A stretch of 64,000 nt of DNA. It comes from Pollenia angustigena (Eukaryota > Arthropoda > Insecta > Diptera > Polleniidae). The position numbers and the translations under genes were made by a program. Location of the stretch: positions 88,857,285 to 88,921,284 of the forward strand of contig OV884056.1 in NCBI GenBank assembly GCA_930367215.1. Direction: 5' to 3'. The notes beneath the pieces were generated by a model. That model was not told the DNA's origin. It ran no database searches and was given only the letters and a program-made list of their open reading frames with translations. Shown one piece after another: positions 54,807-64,000 of the stretch. Numbering within the stretch: position 1 is the stretch's first letter; every line of letters begins with the position of its first letter.

Positions 54807-55178
54807 CAAGGCGAATTTAAAAAGGTAAGTGCAACTAGTCAGCCGTTCGTCAGCTGTCTCTACGGCGAATTGCAAATATAATTCCCAAACGTCAAAATAT
54901 ACTTTTGTTTATGTTTTGCGCCAAAATAACCAAAAAAATTCCTGAGAAGAAGTTGATTGAAAAGGGCGAAAAATATTATTTTTATAATTAAACAAATAAA
55001 AAGCTGCCAATAATTAAAATGAAATTTTTCCTCTTTAAAAAAAGTAAAAATTCTAATTTTAAATAAAGAAAATGCGTTGGTTATCAGTGTTTTTGACAAC
55101 AAACAATTAAATTGCAAAAACAAAATACATGTGCTTTTGTAGTTGTAGACTTGCACTTACCTTTTCAAATTCGCCTTG
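54807..55178. mobile_element. hAT-type MITE with perfect TSD GTTTGCTA
   Basis: CAAGGCGAATTTAAAAAGGT and, inward from the right, CAAGGCGAATTTGAAAAGGT lead about 30-bp TIRs (both go on to AAGTGCAA). GTTTGCTA is duplicated perfectly at 54799-54806 and 55179-55186. The 372-bp element has no coding sequence. Confidence 0.85.
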
Positions 55179-55186
55179 GTTTGCTA

Positions 55187-55899
55187 TTTATCTTAAGACA
55201 GCTAAACTCTTTGCACCTGGTACATTTTTCTATTACATTACATTCGCACTGTTCACCAAACCAGGAACAATGCTTAAAAAAAGTAGTGCCATAAGGCCGT
55301 TAGTAATTCACTGACCGATTTTGGTGGGTTTTCTCATATTTTATTTGGAGTTCTTTCTTTATTTTTCTTAGCTTTACTTTGTTTCTCACAGTGTTTAGAA
55401 GTGGATATCGAACTGTTAAGCTTCCCACTCCTAATTATTGTATTAGCAGAACGAAAAGATCCTCCGAGTTTATTTATATGGTTATTGTCAATCTAACGCA
55501 GAGTAGAATTTTTTCCTACCCTGGTATGTAGACTTATTTCTTCAATTCCCACAGAAGCAAAGAGCGCCGAAAGAATGGCGAGTGTTTGGCGCCAATTCGC
55601 TATTTAAAACTTTATCCAAAATTTTAAATTTCAATCCACTTTATCGCGAACATGATCAAAGTTCGCGAAAAAGTGCAAAGTTTGAAACAAACCCAAAAAC
55701 TAATCGAAGTGTAGAACACGAAAAATGCTGATGTTATTCGAGTGGATTCGGATTCTAGAACACACTCGATTAATAGTTTTTTATGTTAAAGATAAAGATA
55801 AATGTTAACAAACAAATAAATTATAAAGAAATTTTAAGAAAATTTATTGCTAGTTAAAAAAATATGAAAATGGATGCTGTTAAATAATTATACCATAAC
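55187..55899. other. Spacer, no gene recognised
   Basis: Overlapping plus-strand frames near 55112-55314 carry no domain I recognise. GC content is slightly higher around 55380-55530, without clear coding signal. Confidence 0.4.
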
Positions 55900-55907
55900 T
55901 TAATAAA

Positions 55908-57054
55908 TAGGGATGCGATTTCCATGCAAATGCATGTTTTTTGTCGATAGTCTAAGAACGATGTCGACCAATTATCTTTCCGAATCATTAAATTTGCGTT
56001 AAAATGGCATCGAGTTGTTTTTGCATATTGTTGCATATTTTGGTGAAAATGAATATCTTTGCATATTTAGGTTTTAAATGCATATTTTTGCATATTTTGA
56101 AATTTTTGAGGGATCTTTTATTTTCCATATTATAAAAAAGTTTTTAAAAAAAATTTTTAAATAAAAAAATTATTTTGGAGCTTTGCTTTAAATATAAGAT
56201 TTCGACAAAAGATGCTTCTATTTTAAGCCGATGCAGCACATTACATCGTTAAGACTTCCAATGGGTTACAAATTGCACACGTTGCAGAAAATTTAGAAGC
56301 CAATTCGATTATATTGCAATTTTTAATTAACTTTATCCCTTGATTCACCTTCCACCGCAGCCAGTAGTAGCAAAATTGGGGCCTGGCTAGATGCTTCAGA
56401 ATTCTATTCAAAAAAAATTCGATTAATTTAAGAATGTTTGAAGAACCGATAATTGTGCAATCAAAAAAAAGGAAAAGAAATATTAAATTTAAATAACCCC
56501 AGAAGTCAATTAGCATTTGTATTTTCCAATTACGGATATATTGGTGAAACAATTACTAATTAGGAGGGATTTAGTTCACTTAATTTAAAATTAACAATGT
56601 GGAAGGAAGAATAACCCGACAAATTAAAAAAAAAAACAAATCCAAATAGTTTTGCAAAAAAAAAAAAAATTAAGGATTTCAAAAAATAAAATGAATTTCT
56701 AATATTTTTGATCTGATCTGGAAACAAAGTGGGATTTGCAAACCAATTTTTCCAAAATGCATTTTCATTCTTCAAGTAGAAGAGAAAGTTTTACTTTTAA
56801 TAAAGCAGTACTTATTTATTTAAACAAACAAAATTTTTAATTAGTTATTTAAGTTTCTAAAGGTATTTGAATAACAATAGACTGAATTTTATATATTTTT
56901 GTTTTTAGTAAAATTAAAAAAACTGTATTTTAAGGGAATTTTTTTAAGTTTTTAGTGCATATTTTTGTATTTTTTTAGTGCATAAATTGGATTTTTTAGT
57001 GCATATTTTATGCGCATATTTTCGATTTTTTAGTGCATGAAAATCTCATCCCTA
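55908..57054. mobile_element. hAT2, nonautonomous, perfect TSD TTAATAAA
   Basis: TAGGGATGCGATTTCCATGC on the left and, inward from the right, TAGGGATGAGATTTTCATGC are the TIRs. TTAATAAA is duplicated perfectly at 55900-55907 and 57055-57062. Both subterminal regions are full of GCATAT words (TTTTGCATATTGTTGCATAT; TTAGTGCATATTTT). Minus-strand frames at 56241-56775 are AT-rich and unrecognised. Truncated relatives lie in both copies of the segmental duplication (11936-13362, 18259-19790). Confidence 0.85.
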
Positions 57055-57109
57055 TTAATAAATATTTATTTGATTAACAAAGCCAAACAGTTTACAATCA
57101 AATTTATCA

Positions 57110-58075
57110 TGCTAGTCCATTTTTGTGTACATCTTCTATACATACATATATATAAAGAGAAGTGTACAGTGTACACTTTGATGGCACCACTAACTGCGGA
57201 AACGGTTCGACCGATTTTAATCAAGATTTTCCTCTATATTCCCATACAAATATCAACAAAATGCCCTGCATTTTGAACTCCTCCGTAACGACTTGACTGA
57301 ATTTTATGAAATTTTGTATGTGTATTAGTAAGCTAAAATAATAGGGCGTAGGGCATATTTTATATCGCTTGAGGGCGCAAAATAGGGCATTAGCTCCCCC
57401 TCCCTATGACTTCTTAGCTAATCAACCTGTCTTTTTGCAATTTGACATGCATGCACTGTAACATTTGAAAGAAAACAGGGATTAGGGCGTGAAATAGGGC
57501 AAGATGGGTAAAAGCTCCCCCTTCCTAAATCTGCTTAACAAATCGACCGATTTTCTTGAATTTTTGCAGGAAAATAATGTAACATCTAAAAAAAACTATA
57601 ACCTTAAATTTTTATTATTAAGGGCGTGAAATAGGGCAATAGGGGAAAAAGCTCCTCCTCCCCAATATTTTAAACTAATCAATCGGATTTCTTAAAATTT
57701 GGCATGCTTACAGCGTAACATCTGAAAGGAAATTGGGAATAGGGCGTGAGATAGGGCAATAGCTAATAAACGGGGTTTCTTAAAATTTGCCATGCAGACA
57801 CTGTAACATGTGAAAGGAAATAAGGATTAGGATGTGAAATAGGGTAACAAGGGTAAAAGCTCCCCCTTCCAATAGTTTCTAAACTTATTGCTGAATTTCT
57901 AAAGATTTCGCAGGCAAATAGTGTTACAGCTGGAAAGTACTATAGCCTATAGTTTTTATTATTTGGGGCGTGAAGCAAGAGGGGTAAAAGCCCCTCCCTT
58001 TATCTTCTTAACTAACCAACTGATTCTTGAAATTTGGCAGTCAAATAGTGTACATCTGTGAAGAGCTATAGCCTT
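57110..58075. repeat. Tandem ~120-140-bp repeats of a dispersed element
   Basis: After (TATA)n and CCGATTTTAATCAAGATTTT, about six units share AGGGCGTGAAATAGGGCAA, GGTAAAAGCTCCCCCTTCC, AATTTGGCATGC and GTAACATCTGAAAGGAAA. They diverge substantially. The class is unknown; the opening resembles the insect elements that start with TATATAAA and an ACCGATTTT phrase. Confidence 0.75.
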
Positions 58076-58330
58076 GGACTCATGTGAGGAGAATATTCTG
58101 GCACTCAATGACTACTACAGAAGTTGTCATAAAGGGGAGACAAAGCAAACTTTGATTCATATTTTGTGTCAGTGTCCTTGAATTTATGACATAAGCGAGT
58201 TATACCTGGAAAAACCGGTGTTTGACTGTTTGGATGATCTATCTAAGATGGAACTTAGGAAGGCGTGTTGATTACCTTTTGAGTAACTGGTCTGTGGGAT
58301 AAACATTGGCACTAGGTATCACATAGATAC
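58076..58330 (+). pseudogene. LINE ORF2 C-terminal tail with zinc-finger-like motif
   Basis: One plus-strand frame reads YYRSCHKGETKQTLIHILCQ followed by CP, then after a TGA FDCLDDLSKMELRKAC and further stops. The C-X(n)-H-X3-C-X-C pattern with a following LxxL-x-ELR block is the C-terminal cysteine motif that closes ORF2 in R1/I/Jockey-group LINEs. It is short, 5'-truncated and carries at least three stops. Confidence 0.55.
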
Positions 58331-59423
58331 CATGTTATGGTATATTTCACATTGCTGTTCAAAAGTGAAAATAGTGTTGTTGTAATAGCAAAGATGTGAC
58401 CGCACGTTTTAATTGTAAGCTATACTCGCCGGATGGGGTCGGGTTCTTGATCACATCAATGTCTACATAATACCACAACAAAGTCAAACGTGCTTTTACA
58501 AATCAATAAAAAAAATATATATGGATATTAATTTAAGCTTTAACTTTCGGACGGACTGCAGATATTTAATTTAAACTGACTCTAAAGTAAACGTATTTAC
58601 ATTGCACCTTATCATCGATCTTTTGGTGGTCCAGATCGTAACCCACTCCAACCATCGTTTTCCCGCATTCAATTTAATTTCCGAAAACCCCTACATATTC
58701 TACAAACTACTTGTTTGGCTCTCTTTACTTCATTAAAACTAAAATTAGTTTCGATTCATTATAAATTTTATTAACAGTTAATTAAGAAATAATAATGCAA
58801 AATAATTATATTCATTCTTTTACAATAAGTAAATTCTATAATATTAGTTCTAGCGAAAAGATTTATCATAAAAAAAATAAAATAACAAATACGATTTTTC
58901 ATAATTCAGTTTTCTTACTCACTCAATTTCATCCCTCGTTGCTCAGGCCTGTGCAGATCTTAGTGATGAAATATCAAACTATAATAAATACTTAGTGATT
59001 ACAAGAGACTATAGATATATTAAAGAGAATCAAACTGAAAAAAAAAAAATCTTAATTTCTCTTATTTTCAGATTGATGAATGAAAATAAATTAAAAGTAT
59101 GTATATACGTAGGTATATAAGTAGTCACTAGAAGAGTGAAACTACAAAACAAATAATAGTGGTATTTACAAGTTACAAGAACAATTAACAGACAAAATCT
59201 AATTTGGAAACTTTAACGTAATTAAAATTAAGAATTAGATTAGAACAAAGAGTATAAATTTTGTTTTATACAAACATAGATATTTTATTTTTAATTGCTT
59301 AAAGAATTAAAATTGGAAGTTAATTATTATTTATTTTTATTTTTGAGAAAATTTTAAACACTTAATTTTAAAATTTTCTTGATAAAGTACAATAGATGTA
59401 CAAAATTGGAAGGTAGCGTACCG
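58331..59423. other. 1.1 kb without recognised genes
   Basis: The start is probably the 3' UTR of the preceding LINE tail. The remainder is AT-rich, with one 66-codon frame at 58795 lacking any domain. Confidence 0.4.
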
Positions 59424-59481
59424 ACTACAATTATTGGCACTACAAAATATTGCCCTAATTATTGGCACGTTCTACTTGCGT

Positions 59482-61647
59482 CAGTGTTGCCACTTTGTGG
59501 GTAATTACCCGAATTTGGTATAATTTTTGCTGTCGTGGGTAGAGCGTGGGTAATTTCTCTTAGGTGTATTTCAGGTGTTATTTGAAATTCTTACTTCAGA
59601 TACCTCAATAAAATCAAGATTCGATTTCAGTGATGACATTTATTTCTTTTTAAATATCTTTTCAAGTCTTCTGAATTAAAGTCTCGGGTCTCTTTTAAGG
59701 AAAAGACTTCAATCATTAAATATATATTTTCAAAAGTTTGGTAATAAATGTCTATTATAGTGATTTAGAACTTGAAATTTATTGAAAAAAGTTATTAAAA
59801 ATACAAACTAGCCTTGGGGTAGAAATGTTTCTAATATTCCAACATACACACAAAAAAATAATTTAGGTAATTTTACCAAGGTGTGCATAGGCAATTTATT
59901 TTTATATAAAAATAAAGAACTAAGTTTTATTATCTTAAATAATTGGTAACTTATACAATAAGTATTGCCTAAAATTTTTGTTAATGTTACTAATTGGGTT
60001 AGGTATCTTCTTCGAATTTTTTTATAATATGTATGTATGTTTATTTCATATTTCAGTTGTGAAAAAAACGTTTGTAAAAAATCCATTCAAATATAAATTT
60101 GAATATAAAATTAAAAAAATTAAATTAAAAACTATTCAATAAAGGATAAAAATACAACGTATGTAAGTGAGTATTATTATCATAAGATAAAGAACTCCGC
60201 TGAACTTTTAACAGAATATATTAACAATAAATCAATAATTATTTATTACTCTTATTGAAGATTATTAATTTGGACGACACGATGCTGGATCAACCGCCCA
60301 GAACTTTAAGAAACCTCAAAACAAATTTTTCAATGCCACTCTTTTATACAACAAAAAGTTTTAGTAGATCATTAAATTAATTGGTACATATTATGAATTG
60401 ATAAATAAAATACATATAATGAAATTAAAAAGGTTAAAAAAGTATATCGAGTTTTTTTAAAAATGCTTTTTTATTAAAAAAAATGTAGTGAATTTACCTA
60501 AAACCTATGTTATTGTACAAAATTTAACTAAGATAACTTTTCTAAAATAAAAATATAAACTAACTTTGCTATCGTTGGTAAACTTTCAAAGTTTCTTTGT
60601 AATTTTAACAAAATTATTAGATACTTTTTCGAACATACAAATTACCTAAGTTAAACGTTTTATTACATAAGAAACTTAGATACTGCCATGCTACCTTTGC
60701 TCTTAGTTAAATTTTAATTTTACCTATGATTTTTTTTTGTGTGTATAATTAATTTTATTTGTGTCTAGAAACTTTCAAATGCTTTAGTTTGAAGAATATT
60801 TAACGCCCTAAATAGTTGTAAAACTGAATTAAGAAAGGGACAGTTGTACAAAACCCTGCAGGCATTTAGTTTACTAAATATGGTATAAAGGGTATTTTTT
60901 AAGACCATGCAACTTAAAATTATAGAAAACACAAATCAAATGATTTTAATTGAACGCATTGCAGACGTTCAATTCTGTTCCTCTTTTTCGAGCATTGCTG
61001 GCTGCATGTCAAGAATAAATTAACAATGTTGACTTCAATCAAGAGGTGTCACATCGCACGGCCTTGAAGTCTAATTGACAGATTATTTTCTCTTATTCAA
61101 CAAATCGCCTTCATTTGTGAAAAAAATTGCGTCATTTAAATCATAAAGTCGCCTCTAAGTTGCGAAAATCGATATGGCTGATTTTCAAAGTAATTTGGAT
61201 AATTTGGTGGCCTTGTTCAAACATAAATTTATCTATCTCTGATTATGTGCCTGATCAAAAAGTGAGAGCAGTATGACAGTTTGTTTGACAGCTAACCTTT
61301 CGTAAGCGCTCTCGGGCTTATAAGCACCCATTATAAAGGAATGGCAATTAGCATTTTGAACCTACCTAGAATTTTTGCAACCAAATGTTATTTTAGGAGT
61401 TTTTTTTATGTTTTAATAATAGTTGTTAAAGTCTTTAATAATATTTAATTTATTATAGATTACAATAAGAATGTTAAAAGTTTGACTTATACTGATCTTG
61501 TTTCAATGAGTTCGTTGTGTTTTTGCTTCTTTGTAAATGTCTTTTATTAAATAAAACTTAAATTGTATATCAGGTGTAATTTCATTTAAATCGGGTAATT
61601 TTGCTTCATCTGAAGTGCAATTTTGAATTTTGCTGGTTGTAACACTG
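59482..61647 (+). mobile_element. hAT-type element nested in the Tigger element
   Basis: CAGTGTTGCCAC on the left and, inward from the right, CAGTGTTACAAC are TIRs, flanked by ACTTGCGT (59474-59481) and ACTTGCAT (61648-61655), an 8-bp duplication with one mismatch. Both subterminal zones contain AATTACCCGA-type and TCAGGTGT words. The sequence matches 1-1344 inverted. No transposase. It contains a TA-flanked insertion (59847-60743). Confidence 0.8.
59847..60743. mobile_element. TA-flanked element inside the hAT
   Basis: CACACAAAAAAATAATTTAG and, inward from the right, CACACAAAAAAAAATCATAG (then GTAAAATT) are TIRs. TA flanks both sides (59845-59846, 60744-60745). The inverted paralogue near 920-940 has the empty site with a single TA. 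Words such as GGTAATTTTACC and TTAGGTA recur inside. No transposase. Tc1/mariner-type MITE is likely. Confidence 0.8.
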
Positions 61648-61857
61648 ACTTGCATAGCATTTATGAGACATCGTTAAAGTCCCGTTGTTTCTAAGTTAAT
61701 TTGTTCTCACTCTGTGCTCTCTCTCTATCATTTTTTCTCAACTGATGCAAATCATTAAAACGCTCAGTTGCTTGTAATCTTCCAAATAAGAAGGGTGTTT
61801 TTAAAGGGAATTTTTCCGCGGTTTTTAGTGTGGACTTCGATAGCGAGCAGAAGTTTG

Positions 61858-62134
61858 GTAAGTATCATTATTTTTTTAATAATAGATTTTTTAATTAAGC
61901 CTTTTGATTCATTGACATACTGAAACGTTTAATAATCTAATTTTACCTTAATAAACACCATATTTCCAAAGTATTGTAATAAAACATCAGTGCCAACAAC
62001 AGGTTCCAAAAAACTATAATTTCTATTATTGGCAGGTGGTGCCAATAAATGAATTTGTAATTACTACAATAATTGGCACTGCCACTCATTGTACCTTTTT
62101 TGAGTGCCAATAACTGAATTTTGTGTATTTTCAG
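61858..62134 (+). other. Candidate intron in the transposase 5' UTR
   Basis: A strong donor, AAGTTTG then GTAAGTATC (GT at 61858), and an acceptor with pyrimidine-rich tract, TGTATTTTCAG (ending 62134), bracket 277 bp just before the transposase ATG at 62145. The region upstream (61660-61857) has higher GC and may hold the promoter. Inference only. The intron contains five transposase-site-like words. Confidence 0.4.
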
Positions 62135-62144
62135 AATTTTTGAA

Positions 62145-63521
62145 ATGCCTAAAAAAAAACAATTCATATGAAGAAAGTCTTCTGCAGAAAGCTCTGTCCG
62201 AAATTAAGGATGGCAAAATTTCAAAAAAGGCTGCACCAAAAACTTATGGGATACCACGGTCTACGCTACAATTTCGTTTAGGCCCTAAATTTTCTAAAAT
62301 TCGACCAGGTCCACCAACCATTTTAACTGAAGCAGAAGAAGAAGCCATTGTCGATTGGGTGAAAGTCTCTCAGCGGAAAGGTTTTCCCAAAAGAAAGAAA
62401 GACGTACTCCATGCCGTTAAAGACTTTCTCGATGTAAATACGCGGCAACACCTTTTGGAGAAGAAAATTTGCCGGGTAAAGGATGGTTTAATTCATTTTT
62501 AAAGCGGCATCCAACATCAGCATTTAGAGCCACCGATGCCGTCTCATCCGCCAGCGCCAATGTAGCTGCTTCTGACATTTTTGGCTGGTTTGACAAGATA
62601 GAAAACTACTTGGTTGAAAACAACTACTTTGCTATACTATCCGACCCTACCAGAATTTTTAATGGAGATGAAACCAACTTCATGCTATGTCCTAAGACTA
62701 AAAGTGTACTCGCAGCAAAGGGAGCTAAAAATATATATGAAGTAGACAGAGGTTTAGCAAAATCCAACCTAACTGTAATGTTTTCATTTTCTGCGGCAGG
62801 AATCATGACACCACCGATGATCATTTATCCTTACAAAAGAATGAGGGATGAAATTCGAAAAACTATTCCCGAAAATTGGGGTTATGGAATAAGCGATAAC
62901 GGTTGGATGACCAAGCAAACGTTCTATGAATATATTTCAAAAGTATTTTATCCGGATCTTGTGAAGCACAACGTTAAATTCCCTGTTATATATTTTGTAG
63001 ATGGACATAGCACTCATTTGACACTTGAAGTCAGCAAGCTTTGCGTTCAGTTGGGTATAATTCTAATAGCACTCTATCCAAATTCAACAAGGATTCTGCA
63101 GCCTGCTGATGTTGCAGCCTTTAAACCATTAAAAAATGCTTGGAACAATGCAGTTTTAGAATGGCGACGCAATAATCCACATAACCATTTAACAAGAGAA
63201 TTATTTGCTCCATTGCTGAAAAAAGTGGTAGAAAAAAGTCTAAGTTCTGATAGCATGAAAAACGGATTTAGAGTGTGTGGATTATACCCTTGGAACAAAA
63301 CAGCCATAAATTAATCCAAATGTTTAGGTAGATCCAGACCATTATTGCATGACACATCAGACACGAATGTGTTTAGAAATGTGTGTAACATTCTTGGAAA
63401 ACACAAGGTTAACCTTTTCGAACAATTGGCTGAAGAAGAATGCTCACCAGAAAGGACGGATGATTTTAAAGCTTTACATAAGTTATATTGCTATTTTAAG
63501 AAGAACAACTTCGAACGTTAA
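62145..63521 (+). pseudogene. pogo/Tigger-type DDE transposase, lightly damaged
   Basis: N-terminal psq-type helix-turn-helix (SEIKDGKISKKAA, YGIPRSTLQFRLG), a CENP-B-like second DNA-binding region (GPPTILTEAEEEAIVDWVK), then the DDE_1 catalytic core: IFNGDETNF (first Asp, about 62665), VIYFVDGHSTHLT (second Asp, about 63000) and ILQPADVAAFKPLK (third Asp, about 63110). Damage: a frameshift in an A9 run at 62151-62159 right after MPKKK, a second near 62441-62450, and an in-frame TAA at 63312-63314 after WNKTAIN; the frame then continues to a TAA at 63519-63521. Three lesions in about 460 codons indicate a young, recently active copy. The protein would cut and paste the element at TA sites. 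Confidence 0.9.
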
Positions 63522-63749
63522 AAAAAATTAGTTGCCAATAATACAGCCTCCCAAACAGATTATTTATTTTAATGCAACAGTTTAATATAAAATTAAACCA
63601 AATATAAACCTGTTAAATAGCTGTTTTTTATATAATATGAATTAATGCGTAAATAAAATTTGTTTTGCTTATTTCTATTGTTAAACAGAGAAAGAATTAT
63701 CACAATCCTCTACCTAGCTAGCTAAGTTTTTTAAGTTTTTTGAGATAAT

Positions 63750-63898
63750 ATGGTGCCAATAATTCAACTTTAAGGGGTGTTAATAATTGTAGTAATGTGC
63801 CAATAATTATAATTTTTAAAGGGCCAATAATTGTAGTCAAGTGCCAATGACTATATAATTTAATGTGCCAATAGTTGTACTTGAGTGCCAATAACTAT
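63750..63898. promoter_or_regulatory. Array of transposase-site-like GTGCCAATAATTGTA words
   Basis: Seven words at 20-30-bp spacing (GTGCCAATAATTCAA, GTGTTAATAATTGTA, GTGCCAATAATTATA, GGGCCAATAATTGTA, GTGCCAATGACTATA, GTGCCAATAGTTGTA, GTGCCAATAACTATA). They match the left end inverted and the cluster at 61960-62115. Repeated subterminal words in DNA transposons usually bind the transposase. Confidence 0.65.
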
Positions 63899-64000
63899 AT
63901 TTTTTAAAGGTTATTTTTATTTTAATTACTAAAAATCGCAAAGAGTTTATATCATTATGTCAAAAACTGTATCTAATAGAAAACAAATCAAAAAATTAAA

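Larger units (their letters stand above)
59424..63900 (+). mobile_element. pogo/Tigger-type element with nested insertions
   Basis: The left edge (ACTACAATTATTGGCAC and CTAATTATTGGCAC, 59424-59470) and right edge (seven GTGCCAATAATTGTA-type words, 63750-63898) are related inverted repeats, and five more such words lie just before the gene (61960-62115). Between them are a transposase (62145-63521) and a nested hAT (59482-61647). Without the hAT the element would be about 2.3 kb, the usual size for pogo/Tigger. The exact termini and TA duplication are not resolved. Confidence 0.75.

Noticed and set aside
57240..57560. Alternating AGGGCGTGAAATAGGGCAA words as a CRISPR-like array
   Set aside because: Units are degenerate tandem repeats without uniform spacers, in a eukaryotic transposon context.

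Overview
The window is AT-rich (long A/T runs, tandem repeats, short decayed reading frames) and consists almost entirely of transposable elements and their debris. I recognise no host gene, tRNA, rRNA or CRISPR. The element set is animal and most like an insect, probably a brachyceran fly: a Jockey-type LINE with gag-like zinc knuckles, Penelope-like retroelements, pogo/Tigger, Tc1/mariner, hAT, a Transib-like element, PIF/Harbinger-like MITEs and a tRNA-derived SINE. The taxonomic call is inference.

Layout. 1-2045: an edge-cut hAT-type element and a broken mariner transposase. 2880-5050: a hAT end, a Penelope-like 3' end carrying a hammerhead ribozyme, a MITE and an inverted repeat. 5243-6075: two SINE copies. 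6118-9571: a hAT-type element with an 8-bp target duplication. 7181-19685: a recent direct tandem duplication of about 6.2-6.3 kb that begins inside that element. 19816-23330: an 11-bp minisatellite invaded by a LINE and a mariner-like MITE. 24337-31156: MITEs, a long-TIR element, a Helitron-like element with an internal minisatellite, and a TA-flanked element. 32992-35632: small MITEs. 36942-38962: another hAT. 39127-41255: a Penelope-like copy split by a Transib-like element. 43133-52320: LINE remnants, an inverted Penelope-like pair with a second hammerhead, a Jockey-type LINE on the minus strand split by a hAT, and a GIY-YIG Penelope fragment. 52911-58330: a SINE split by a long-TIR element, two hATs with perfect 8-bp target duplications, tandem repeats and a LINE tail. 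59424-63900: a pogo/Tigger element with a nearly intact transposase, holding a hAT that itself holds a TA-flanked element.

Most calls rest on termini plus target-site duplications (TSDs), several confirmed by an empty-site paralogue in the same window. The most interesting signals are hammerhead ribozymes with a compensatory base change between two copies, the duplication whose right breakpoint coincides with a retroposon insertion, and an inverted-repeat element whose ends match the CACAGTG recombination-signal heptamer with a 5-bp TSD. The genes do not form a host pathway; what they show is layered transposition.
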